Origin: Paractinoplanes atraurantiacus
GTDB taxonomy: Bacteria; Actinomycetota; Actinomycetes; Mycobacteriales; Micromonosporaceae
Assembly: GCF_900215205.1 (NCBI RefSeq)
Contig: NZ_OBDY01000044.1
Coordinates: 1 to 57,028, forward strand
Direction: 5' to 3'
Length of the DNA: 57,028 bases
Shown here: piece after piece, positions 50,005-57,028 of the stretch
Layout: every line of letters begins with the position of its first letter
Numbering within the stretch: position 1 is the stretch's first letter
Made by a program: the position numbers and the translations under genes
Notes under the pieces: generated by a model
The model's database searches: none
Seen by the model: the letters and a program-made list of their open reading frames with translations, nothing else
Told to the model about the DNA's origin: nothing

Positions 50005-50216
50005 GACCGGGTCCGCCTTTCGCGCTCATCGTGTTCGGCGAGCGCGCAGGCCGAGCCCAGCGCGTCCGCGAGGGCCTGCCAGGCGCCCGCGGTCTCGTCG
50101 TTGCGGGCGGCCAACTGTTCGGCGTCGTACTGCATCGCCGCGAGGGTTCCGGGGTCGAAGGCGTCGGACAGGTCGCTGACCGCGCGCAACGCCAGCCGGC
50201 TGGTCGGTGCGCTCAT
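50001..50216 (-). CDS. Very small helical protein
   Basis: 71 residues from ATG 50216, coupled on both sides (ATGA and GTGA). It is entirely helical and acidic (LSDAFDPGTLAAMQYDAEQL, then ETAGAWQALADALGSACALA). No family recognised. Its existence is supported by the two overlaps and by codon bias. Confidence 0.65.
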   Translation of the reverse strand: MSAPTSRLALRAVSDLSDAFDPGTLAAMQYDAEQLAARNDETAGAWQALADALGSACALAEHDERERRTRS

Positions 50217-50830
50217 GCCCGGTCACCGCCCGCCCGTGCGGGCACGATCGGGCGATGCTGTTGCGCCCGGATGAGGCGGGCGTACCGGTGCTCGACGCGC
50301 AGCGCGTCGGCGAGCAGCAGCAGCCCGCCACCGGCGGCGACGGCTATCCCGGTCCCACTGGTGGTGCGGGCGGCGACCGCGGCGGCCAGCAACATGGCCG
50401 CGCCGTGCAGGGCCTGGTCGACCCAGAACGGGGCCTGCGCCCAGCCGGTGCACTGCTTGCGGGCGATGATGACGGCGACCAGCCAGCGCCGGTCGATGTA
50501 GGCGTGGCTGGCCCCGCTGATGATCAGCGCGGTCAGCGCGGTGGCCCCGGTCATCGGCACGAGCAGGGCCACGATCACCACCGTCGCGGCCTGGGCGGCC
50601 AGGTACAGGCCGACGTGGGCCAGGCAGGCCGGCCAGCCGGTCCACGGGTGGATCCCAGCGGCGAGCTGGTCGTCGCTGGGGAAGGCCTTGGCCCGGGCGA
50701 GCCGGTCGGGTTGCAGCAGCATGTCGCCGATCAGATGCCCGACCCCGAGCCCGGCCAGGACACCGAGGAAGGCCAGGGCGGTGGTGAGGGGGTAGCCGGC
50801 CGGCAGGCCGGCGGAGACAGCGAGGGTCAT
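50213..50830 (-). CDS. Polytopic membrane protein, DUF3307-like
   Basis: 205 residues from ATG 50830; GTG 50839, coupled to the upstream stop, is an alternative. About five hydrophobic segments are visible, beginning TTALAFLGVLAGLGVGHLIG followed by DMLLQ, then HPWTGWPACLAHVGLYLAAQ, a pattern resembling DUF3307 membrane proteins (H.IGD..LQ, then H...Y). Function unknown. It follows the PycTM-like gene and may form part of the same membrane assembly. Confidence 0.65.
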   Translation of the reverse strand: MTLAVSAGLPAGYPLTTALAFLGVLAGLGVGHLIGDMLLQPDRLARAKAFPSDDQLAAGIHPWTGWPACLAHVGLYLAAQAATVVIVALLVPMTGATALTALIISGASHAYIDRRWLVAVIIARKQCTGWAQAPFWVDQALHGAAMLLAAAVAARTTSGTGIAVAAGGGLLLLADALRVEHRYARLIRAQQHRPIVPARAGGDRA

Positions 50831-50835
50831 GGCGG

Positions 50836-51378
50836 TCACCGGGCCCAGGCCGAGACGAGCGCGGCGGCCGCGGCCGCCGCGAGCGCGGCCACGAGCAAAG
50901 TTTGCGCCACCTGGATCCGGACGAAGCGGGTGTGCAGGCCGCGGGAGAGCAGGTGCAGCTGCCGGGCCTTCTCGGCCGGCCCGCGCCGGTCGGCGGCGGC
51001 CAGCTCGGTGAGGATCTGCTCCGGCTGGGTGCGCGCCCAGCGCGGAAACCCGAAGTTGCCGGCCAGCTGCGGGCGCAGCGCCGCGGTCAGCGCCAGTACC
51101 GCGGCGCCGATCAGGGCGATCGCGGCCCAGCCGCCGACCGCGGCCGCGCCGTGCAGTCGGCCGGTGGCCATCAGGGCCAGCCCGGCCACCAGCAGGGCGG
51201 AGCACAGGGCGAGCAGCGTGCCGGCCTTGGCGTCGGCGCGGGGCTCGATCGAGCGCACGGTCTGGGTCTCGACGTCCAGCCGGGCCTCGAGCGGGGACTC
51301 GCTGCGCTCGTCGAGCGGAATGTCGATCTGCGAGGCGGCGGGGTCCGCCGCCGGGAGGGTGTCGGAACGGTGATGCAT
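50836..51378 (-). CDS. Pycsar-effector-like (PycTM/DUF5706) membrane protein
   Basis: 180 residues from ATG 51378. After an acidic head, VRSIEPRADAKAGTLLALCS opens a hydrophobic pair (LLALCSALLVAGLALMATG and VGGWAAIALIGAAVLALTAA), followed by RPQLAGNFGFPRWARTQPEQ and a third membrane segment at the end. The order EPRADxKA, two spans, a Pro-rich soluble loop and a final span matches Pycsar effectors, which open the membrane when bound by cCMP or cUMP. No adjacent pyrimidine cyclase is found, so a different signal or a housekeeping role is possible. Confidence 0.65.
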   Translation of the reverse strand: MHHRSDTLPAADPAASQIDIPLDERSESPLEARLDVETQTVRSIEPRADAKAGTLLALCSALLVAGLALMATGRLHGAAAVGGWAAIALIGAAVLALTAALRPQLAGNFGFPRWARTQPEQILTELAAADRRGPAEKARQLHLLSRGLHTRFVRIQVAQTLLVAALAAAAAAALVSAWAR

Positions 51379-51404
51379 GATGGGCGTTGCCTCTCTGAGG
51401 TGGT

Positions 51405-51444
51405 GGGCGGCCCCGCATTGCTTCTCAGGGCGGTGGGGCCGCCC
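51405..51444 (-). promoter_or_regulatory. Intra-operon hairpin
   Basis: GGGCGGCCCC and GGGGCCGCCC pair over 10 bp in the 106-bp gap between the Nudix gene and the PycTM-like gene, one of the few non-overlapping joints in the operon. It may lower or process the transcript there. Confidence 0.55.
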
Positions 51445-51484
51445 GCGTCATGGTGGTGACGTGCCGGCCGGGTGACGGAACGGG

Positions 51485-52552
51485 TCAGTGGTGCACGGGC
51501 AGGCAGCTGCGGTGCGCGATCCGGTAGCCGCCGTAGCGCAGCAGCGTCCAGCAGGCGCCGAACGCGTGAGCCCATCGGCGCGGATGCCACCAGGGGTGCC
51601 GGGGCAGCTCGGCGGTGGGGTGCGGGGCGAAGATGACCCGTCCGCACAGGTCGCAGGTGCCGCGGTCGGCGTCGCTCAGGTGGGCCAGGTAGGCGCGCAG
51701 CTGAGCGATGCAGCCCTGCTCGTCGCCGTCCTCCCAATCGGACACGTCGGCCATGGTCATCCGGATCACCTCACGTAACCGCAGGAAGTTCGCGGCCGCG
51801 ACCCGCAGCTGCTCCGGCGTGTAGTCGGCGAGCTGATCGTCGACGTAGATCTCCAGGAACATGCCGGCCTCGCCCGGGCCGTCGAGCACGTCGCGCAGCA
51901 GCTGCTCATGCGCGGGATACACGGTGCTGAAGTGTTGGTGCACGGCGGCGGACAGTTCGGCGTAGCTGCCGGCGGGCAGCCACCGGGCCTGGCGGGCGTC
52001 GTCGCCGCCGGTCACCGGCGGCAGGGCCGCCTCGCCGGCGAAGAACGTCACGCCGTACGCGTTCAGGTCGGCGTACATCGGCAGGGTGACGATCCACGCC
52101 TCGTCGGAGGCCCGCGGGTCGGGCACGTAGCGGGGCAGCCAGTGCTCGCGGATCACCCGCTCGGGCAGCCGCAGCCCGGTCTCCTCCGCGAGCTCGCGCT
52201 CGGCGGTGGCCCACCGATCCTCGCCGGGGTCGACCATGCCGCCGGGCAGCGCCCAGCCGCGGGAGTCGTCGCGTTCGACCATGAGCAGCCACCGCTGCCC
52301 GTCGTCGGTGATGGCGACCACGATCGCGTCAGCGGCCAGGCCCTCGCCCCAGTGGCCAAGCTCGTTACGGCCGTAGCGGATCCCGGTCGGCGCGTGCGGG
52401 TTGACGGGCCGGCCGTCGACGACGTCGAACCAGATCTCCGCCTCGCGCTGCCGGGCTGCCCAGTCGATGCGGGTCGGGTCGGTCACGGGGTCGGCCCAGC
52501 CGTCGCGGACGCCGACGGTGAGCACGTCAGGGTGGGTGAAGGTGGTGGCCAC
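51485..52552 (-). CDS. NUDT9-like Nudix hydrolase (ADP-ribose pyrophosphatase type)
   Basis: 355 residues from GTG 52552, two bases after the upstream stop. The N-terminal region (NPHAPTGIRYGRNELGHWGE, then GLAADAIVV) resembles the segment preceding the Nudix fold in NUDT9/TRPM2 proteins. A full Nudix box is at 104-126 (GGMVDPGEDRWATAERELAE, then ETGL). NUDT9-type enzymes split ADP-ribose into AMP and ribose phosphate. The C-terminal 120 residues add an acidic helical part and a zinc-like site (CDLCGRVIFAPH). Its presence with an ADP-ribosyltransferase in one operon suggests linked ADP-ribose chemistry (inference). Confidence 0.82.
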   Translation of the reverse strand: MATTFTHPDVLTVGVRDGWADPVTDPTRIDWAARQREAEIWFDVVDGRPVNPHAPTGIRYGRNELGHWGEGLAADAIVVAITDDGQRWLLMVERDDSRGWALPGGMVDPGEDRWATAERELAEETGLRLPERVIREHWLPRYVPDPRASDEAWIVTLPMYADLNAYGVTFFAGEAALPPVTGGDDARQARWLPAGSYAELSAAVHQHFSTVYPAHEQLLRDVLDGPGEAGMFLEIYVDDQLADYTPEQLRVAAANFLRLREVIRMTMADVSDWEDGDEQGCIAQLRAYLAHLSDADRGTCDLCGRVIFAPHPTAELPRHPWWHPRRWAHAFGACWTLLRYGGYRIAHRSCLPVHH

Positions 52553-52554
52553 GG

Positions 52555-53184
52555 TCAGAACTCCCTACTGAACGAGGTGGAGAGGGTGGGGGCGGCCCGT
52601 CGCTTACGGTTGCGAGGAAGGCTCTTGCCGGGCAGCAGGCGACCGTAGACGGGCAGCGACAGCAGCAGCCACAGCAGCCCGGTCAGCCCGGCCGCGGCCA
52701 TCCCGGCGCCGGGCGGGGCGCCGGCGTAGGCGACCGCGGCGGTCAGGGCGCCGAGCGCTGCCCAGGCGATCCGCGCGTACAGCGAGCGCGCCAGCGCGGC
52801 CGGCCAGATCGTGGACAGCGCGGTCAGCCACACCAGCCACAGGTCGCCACCGGTGACCGGCAGCCCAGCGGTGTTGCTGTCCAGCCAGGAGCGCACCGGG
52901 TCGTTGACGGCCTGCACGATGGTGGCGTGCTGCTGCAGCCAGCCGCCCAGCGTGCCGCCGCCGGCGTGCAGGCCGTCGACGAACGCGGCGATCAGCAGCC
53001 AGGTCAGCCGCAGCACCACGAGCAGCACAGCCAGGGCGGCCAGCCCGGCAACACCGAGCCGCCAGTTCTCCCTGGCCAGCAGCGGCCTGTCACCGGCGGC
53101 CTCACGCAGGGCCTGCAGCAGGCTCTGCCGGCCGGGGCCGTCATCGGTGTCGGTTTCGGGTGGGGTGGTGATCGAGGGGTTCAC
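52555..53184 (-). CDS. Membrane protein following the translocase
   Basis: 209 residues from GTG 53184 with AGGAAGG seven bases upstream. Hydrophobic segments are at about 47-70 (VAGLAALAVLLVVLRLTWLL), 113-130, 135-155 and 165-180, with a Gly-rich extracytoplasmic loop and a basic C-terminus. It sits directly downstream of the FtsK/TraB-type gene. A pore or anchor partner for the translocase is a reasonable guess. Family not recognised. Confidence 0.7.
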   Translation of the reverse strand: MNPSITTPPETDTDDGPGRQSLLQALREAAGDRPLLARENWRLGVAGLAALAVLLVVLRLTWLLIAAFVDGLHAGGGTLGGWLQQHATIVQAVNDPVRSWLDSNTAGLPVTGGDLWLVWLTALSTIWPAALARSLYARIAWAALGALTAAVAYAGAPPGAGMAAAGLTGLLWLLLSLPVYGRLLPGKSLPRNRKRRAAPTLSTSFSREF

Positions 53185-53268
53185 GGGTGGTCCTTCCTGT
53201 GTCGGGTGTGCGAGATCGCGCCGGGACGCCTGGTGCGCACCGGTCGGCTTTGGGAGTTGTGCTCTCGG

Positions 53269-55746
53269 TCAGGCGGCCTGGCGGCCGCCGCGGATGCGGG
53301 TGAGCAGGGCGGGCAGCTCGCCGGGGCCGGCGAGCACGTCACGGGGCCGGCCGTCGCCGGTGAACGGGCCGACGGCGCCGAGGGTGTGCAGGTCGTCCAT
53401 CAGCGCGGTGGCCTCGGCGAAGCGAGCGCGCAGCTTGCGCTGCAACATCGCGGTGGAACCGAACTGGCTGCTGACGACCAGTTCGGCGGCGTGGGCGAGC
53501 AGCTCCCGGTCGGCGCTGAGCAGCGTCTCCTGCTCGCCGTCGGCGGCTGCGGGAGCGTCGGCCGGGACCCAGTAGCCCTTCTTCGGCGACCGGGCCTTAC
53601 CGGCGGCGGCGAGGGCGTTGAGCAGGTCCCGCATCCGGGTCTCGCCGCACCCGTACGCCTTGCGCAGCTCACCGGTCTCGGTGATCCCGGAGCGCAGCAG
53701 GGCCAGGACCCGCTGCTGCGGGCCGTTCTCATCCGTCTCGGCAGGGGCCGGGTCGGGCAGGCGCAGCGACGGGGCGGGGCTGATCTGCCCGGTCAGCTGC
53801 AGGACGGTGCCGCCGCCGGTGACCCGGCTCGGCTGGCCCGCGGCCGGTTCGGCGGGGCGCCGCGGGCGGTCCTTGTGCGCCTCGATCGCCGCGGCCAGCT
53901 GCGGGTTCGCGGCGGTGATGGCCGTCAGCAGCTCGGGGTCGAGGTCGAGCAGGGTGCGGGCCTGGTCGACCTGGGCCTGGGCGCGCAGCTCGTGCCGGTT
54001 GAGGTAGGCCTCGCCGATCGTGCGGGCGCTGACCGTGTCCAGTTCCACGTTCGGGGCGGCGGCGAGCAGCTCGTCGGCGTTCGGGGTGAGCCAGCCGCGG
54101 AACGGCGCGACCCGCAGCCCGCGCAGGTAGCCGAGCCCGGAGGTGGGCGAGCCGTCGTTGAACCGTTCGGGCAGGTCCGCCGGGTTGACCCCGTCCAGGC
54201 CGGGGATCATGCCGTTCTCCACATCGGAGGCGACCCGCAGCACCGCGAGGTTCTTGAACCACAGGTTGGAGCGCATCACATCGGAGTTGCCGAACGTCTT
54301 CTGGATGTTGACGGTCTGGTCGGACGCCACCACCGCGACGGCGGCCTTACGGCCCTCCTGGGCGATGCGCTCGAGCAGCGCGACGGCTTCCTTCCAGTCC
54401 GGGTTGTCCTTACGGGTGATCTTGTGGAACTCGTCGAGGAACAGCAGCACCCCGGGCTCGGCGGCGGTGGGCACGTGCAGCTCGCGGCCCAGCACGTTGT
54501 TGAGCGCGCCGCGGACCTCGATGAGCCGGGCCAGGCCGCGCAGCTGCGGCATGATCCCGGCGACGTCGTAGGCCGACCACTCGGCGTTCTTGAGCAGCGC
54601 CGGGAAGGACTGGCCGCCGACCGGGCAGCCGGCCCACACCGACAGCACCCCGGTGTGCTTCGCGGTGGTGGCGATGTTCTTCATCAGCGTCGACTTGCCG
54701 GAGCCGATACCGCCGACGATGACCCCACCGGCCAGGCCCCAGCCGGGCACGAACAGCGCCCACTCGGCTGGCTGCTCGTCAGGGTGCATCCCGACTGCGG
54801 CGTACCCGGTGGCCGGGTTGAACACCTTGTCCGGGCCGGGGTGCGGGAACACCTGCGCCAGCGGCCGGCCCTCGACCAGGGTCAGCACGGCCTGCGACAG
54901 CGCCCCGGACGGGTGCGCGTCGACGATCAGCTCGTCCATGGCCAGGTTCAGCGCGGAGCAGAGCATCGCCTGCGCGGCGCGGATCTGCATGGTGGTCTGC
55001 CGGCCCGCCGCCAGCTGGATCGTGTAGGTGCGCCCGCCGGGCACCTGCTGCATGTCGGTCAGGTACGAGCCGGGCCCGGCGCCGCCGGGTATCGCCACCC
55101 TGCTGTCCCACTTGACTACCTCGGGCAGCCGGTCATCGACGTCGGCGTGGGGGGTGGGATCGGCCTCGGTGGGCACCGCGGCCAGCGCGCCCACCGAGGC
55201 CGGGATCGGAACGGTGCGCCGCCGCCAGTACGGCCACACCGCGGCGACCATCCCGAACCAGAGCACCAGGGCGTGCGTGCCGCCGGCGCCGGCGTGCGCC
55301 GCCCAGGCCAGCCACAGCAGGGCCAGGCCGGTGACGATCGCGGCGTGCCGGCGGTGCTTGCGGCGCATCCGCCGAGAGCGGCCGCGCTCGTACTGCCACC
55401 ACCACACGATCGCCGCGACCGGCGCCACCACGGCGACGGTCATCGCCACGCCGTGCGGGCCGTGGTGTGCGGCGGCGGCGCCGGCCCACAGCAGCAGGGT
55501 GACCGGCCACGGCGCGGTGTGCCCGGCCAGCGGCATCGCCGCCACCTGGTGGCGGGCCGCGCGCATCCGCCGGCTGCGCGGCACCTGCCCGGCGTCGGCC
55601 GGGCCGGCCGCCTCCTTCTGGCCCTTGCTCTTGATGCCGGGAGCCGGCGGCAGTGGACGCTGGGCGGCCGGAACCGGCTGCGGCCGCGGCGGCGCGGGCG
55701 GCAGCCCGGCGCCGGCCGGGCGCTGCGTGGTGTCGGTGCTGGTCAT
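53269..55746 (-). CDS. FtsK/TraB-type DNA translocase
   Basis: 825 residues from ATG 55746. A Pro-rich head and hydrophobic segments at about 80-116 and 136-172 anchor it in the membrane. The motor domain has Walker A GGIGSGKST at 345-353 and Walker B VLLFLDE at 433-439. The C-terminus carries a gamma-type winged helix (AAELVVSSQFGSTAMLQRKL, then FAEATALMDDLHTLGAVGPF) like the DNA-reading domain of FtsK. Actinomycete plasmids use such proteins (TraB) to move double-stranded DNA between cells, guided by short repeats. A shared-domain coding region lies immediately upstream. Confidence 0.9.
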   Translation of the reverse strand: MTSTDTTQRPAGAGLPPAPPRPQPVPAAQRPLPPAPGIKSKGQKEAAGPADAGQVPRSRRMRAARHQVAAMPLAGHTAPWPVTLLLWAGAAAAHHGPHGVAMTVAVVAPVAAIVWWWQYERGRSRRMRRKHRRHAAIVTGLALLWLAWAAHAGAGGTHALVLWFGMVAAVWPYWRRRTVPIPASVGALAAVPTEADPTPHADVDDRLPEVVKWDSRVAIPGGAGPGSYLTDMQQVPGGRTYTIQLAAGRQTTMQIRAAQAMLCSALNLAMDELIVDAHPSGALSQAVLTLVEGRPLAQVFPHPGPDKVFNPATGYAAVGMHPDEQPAEWALFVPGWGLAGGVIVGGIGSGKSTLMKNIATTAKHTGVLSVWAGCPVGGQSFPALLKNAEWSAYDVAGIMPQLRGLARLIEVRGALNNVLGRELHVPTAAEPGVLLFLDEFHKITRKDNPDWKEAVALLERIAQEGRKAAVAVVASDQTVNIQKTFGNSDVMRSNLWFKNLAVLRVASDVENGMIPGLDGVNPADLPERFNDGSPTSGLGYLRGLRVAPFRGWLTPNADELLAAAPNVELDTVSARTIGEAYLNRHELRAQAQVDQARTLLDLDPELLTAITAANPQLAAAIEAHKDRPRRPAEPAAGQPSRVTGGGTVLQLTGQISPAPSLRLPDPAPAETDENGPQQRVLALLRSGITETGELRKAYGCGETRMRDLLNALAAAGKARSPKKGYWVPADAPAAADGEQETLLSADRELLAHAAELVVSSQFGSTAMLQRKLRARFAEATALMDDLHTLGAVGPFTGDGRPRDVLAGPGELPALLTRIRGGRQAA

Positions 55747-55859
55747 CGCGTCGCTCCTGCTCAGGCGGCGGAAGGGTCGGGACGGGTTCCCGGCGGCTAC
55801 CGCGGCGCAGGTGCGGGAGGGAAGATCCCCGCACCTGCCCCACGGAGGGCGGACGGGGA

Positions 55860-56165
55860 TTAGCTGTGCTGGTAAAAGTCCGTGTCAGCGGCCTCGGGGG
55901 TGCTGTTCACGGCCTGCTCCATGTTGCCGTGGTAGTTGTTGATGTGCTCGACGCCTTCCTCGCACAGCGACGCCAGAGCATTGCCCTGCTCCTGGATGCG
56001 GGCCAGGATGGCGAGCGTCTCGGAGTCGATGTTCTTGCCGGCCAGGGTCGCCGCGGCGGTCTGGACCTTGGCGAGCAGGTCGTCGTTGACGTGCTCGCCG
56101 AGTTCCTCGAGGAAGGTCCGGGCGGCGTCGATGTTGGTGGTCTCGGCGCTGGCGGTGGTGCTCAC
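55860..56165 (-). CDS. Stand-alone shared domain from an internal start
   Basis: 101 residues from GTG 56165, which has a consensus AAGGAGG seven bases upstream, inside the longer frame. The product (ETTNIDAARTFLEELGEHVN to PEAADTDFYQHS) is exactly the shared domain seen at the N-terminus of four downstream proteins, and nothing else. Either it is made separately, or the site only boosts downstream translation. About 100 residues, all-helical, directly beside an FtsK-type ATPase recalls the WXG100 substrates of type VII secretion in size and context, although there is no WXG motif. Confidence 0.65.
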   Translation of the reverse strand: MSTTASAETTNIDAARTFLEELGEHVNDDLLAKVQTAAATLAGKNIDSETLAILARIQEQGNALASLCEEGVEHINNYHGNMEQAVNSTPEAADTDFYQHS

Positions 56166-57028
56166 GGTGGTGCCTCCTTGTTCCGGGCTGGCGCCCGGAT
56201 CGGTGTTCGATCCAGGACGGGTGTCCTGGCCGTCTGTGGTGGCCGGCTTGTCGTCGTCCGCAGGCGGCACCAGCCGTAACTGCGGCCGCTTGCCGGGCTC
56301 GGGAGTGGTCTCGCCGAGTCGCTGGGCCAGCCATTCGGGGTGCTCGGTGAACATCTGCTCGTGGTAGCTGCACAAGACGCTGCCCTCGGCGGGTGTCGAG
56401 CCGCAGACGCCGTCACCAGCGCGTTTGGGCACCCCGCACCGGCCGAACAGCGACGCGCTCATCCGCAGCCGCTCCCGGGGGGTCATCGGCGGCTGCGCAC
56501 TGACCGCGGCGTCGTCGTCCTGGTCGCGGGGTGGGCAGACGTGCTTGCTGCCGTCGGCCCGCGACTCGGCGTCGGTGGCGTAGCCCTCGCGGTAGGTACC
56601 GCACTTCTCGCAGGACCAGCCGAAGTGCCCGGCCCGGAACGCGGCCGGCGGCCGCGAACCGTTCGCCGCGGCCGGAGCCGCCGCGGCGGCGGCCGGTGAA
56701 GCCGCAGGAGCGGGCTTCGACGCCGGGCCGCCCGACGGCGCGGCCGCCGGGGAGGAGGCCCTTGCGGGCGCGGCCGCGGGCTTCCCCGTGACGGCAGCGG
56801 GAGTCGCCGCGGCGGCTTTCGGCGGAGCGGCAGCCGGATTCGGGGCCGCGCCGGCTGGCTCGGCACCGGCACCGGCACCGGCAGCCGGCGCGGGCGGCTG
56901 GGCCGCGGTGGGCGCCGCTTGGGTACTGGTGGCCAGCTGCGGGGCGGGGGGTGTGCCGCCGGGCCCGCCCGGAGCGGCGGGCCCGGCCGGCGTGCCCGGG
57001 GCAGGCGGCGTGCCCGGGGCAGGCGGCG
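55860..57028 (-). CDS. C-terminal part of the junction-spanning membrane/zinc protein
   Basis: Continuation, in frame across the circular joint, of the gene starting at 402. From the right end the frame runs through Pro/Ala-rich repeats, a zinc-ribbon-like segment (FGWSCEKCGTYREGYATDAE with a later Cys), a second Cys/His cluster (GRCGVPKRAGDGVCGST then VLCSYH) and a linker into the shared domain, stopping at 55860. I checked that no stop occurs in this frame from 56987 to 56487. The whole would be a membrane-anchored protein with two metal sites and the shared domain at its C-terminus, encoded just before the translocase. Confidence 0.7.
   Translation of the reverse strand, partial: PPAPGTPPAPGTPAGPAAPGGPGGTPPAPQLATSTQAAPTAAQPPAPAAGAGAGAEPAGAAPNPAAAPPKAAAATPAAVTGKPAAAPARASSPAAAPSGGPASKPAPAASPAAAAAAPAAANGSRPPAAFRAGHFGWSCEKCGTYREGYATDAESRADGSKHVCPPRDQDDDAAVSAQPPMTPRERLRMSASLFGRCGVPKRAGDGVCGSTPAEGSVLCSYHEQMFTEHPEWLAQRLGETTPEPGKRPQLRLVPPADDDKPATTDGQDTRPGSNTDPGASPEQGGTTVSTTASAETTNIDAARTFLEELGEHVNDDLLAKVQTAAATLAGKNIDSETLAILARIQEQGNALASLCEEGVEHINNYHGNMEQAVNSTPEAADTDFYQHS

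Noticed and set aside
53269..55746. Housekeeping FtsK
   Set aside because: The motor and gamma-type domain are present, but the plasmid operon context and atypical N-terminus fit a TraB-type transfer protein better.
52927..55863. A 978-codon plus-strand frame opposite the translocase
   Set aside because: Shadow of the FtsK/TraB-type gene, which has clear Walker motifs on the other strand.
1..57028. CRISPR arrays, rRNA genes or complete insertion sequences
   Set aside because: No regularly spaced repeats, no rRNA-like blocks and no transposase with terminal repeats were seen. The only recombinase is the XerC-like integrase.

Overview
This window looks like a complete circular plasmid of about 57 kb from a high-GC actinomycete. 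I suspect Micromonosporaceae, but only from the gene families present (WhiB, a Lsr2-type tail, DUF2637/SpdB, an RRQRL zinc protein, DUF5753 and DUF6879 regulators). The first and last 41 bases are identical. A minus-strand reading frame that leaves the window at base 1 re-enters at the right end in the same frame with no stop, so the two ends are almost certainly one point on a circle. No rRNA, tRNA or housekeeping gene was recognised.

Transfer and accessory super-operon (minus strand, 6353 down to 1, then 57028 down to 42653). About 26 genes read one way, most of them coupled by ATGA, GTGA or TGATG overlaps. Order of transcription: WhiB regulator, hypothetical, coiled coil with Lsr2-like tail, GGDEF protein, two small zinc proteins, membrane protein, DUF2637 membrane/coiled-coil protein, small proteins, the junction-spanning membrane/zinc protein, FtsK/TraB-type DNA translocase, membrane protein, NUDT9-like Nudix hydrolase, PycTM-like membrane protein, DUF3307-like membrane protein, a deoxyribosyltransferase-like protein, DUF5131 (frameshifted), then a run of proteins sharing one 95-residue N-terminal domain. 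The last carries a mono-ADP-ribosyltransferase domain. The shared domain occurs five times, once next to the translocase, and is the strongest candidate here for an undescribed system.

Replication and partition (plus strand, about 9.7 to 17.1 kb). A possible structured RNA with a T-tract terminator and a 23-bp dyad precede a large zinc-finger/helix-turn-helix protein, my best Rep candidate. Two hypotheticals follow, then ParA and ParB. Copies of the palindrome GTTTACCGCGTAAAC lie before parA, inside parB and after parB, so this is the likely centromere. To its left (6.7 to 9.7 kb) are a DUF5753/DUF6879 regulator cassette and a protein with a WhiA-like helix-turn-helix.

Accessory arc (about 17.1 to 42.6 kb). 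This holds a helix-turn-helix protein fused to MgtE_N/FliG-like repeats, two paralogous sigma-like proteins each coupled to a small partner, a CoiA-like nuclease sharing its C-terminal domain with a nearby free-standing protein, a TPR protein, a PIN-type toxin/antitoxin pair, a lipoprotein, and a tyrosine recombinase operon behind four CTCAGNNGATAA operators. Several remnants are visible: a second integrase C-terminus, a ParA/MinD-like gene, and frameshifted ORFs. A 1.3-kb gene-free stretch at 28.1 to 29.4 kb and a palindrome with tandem repeats at 41.54 kb are candidate cis-acting sites.
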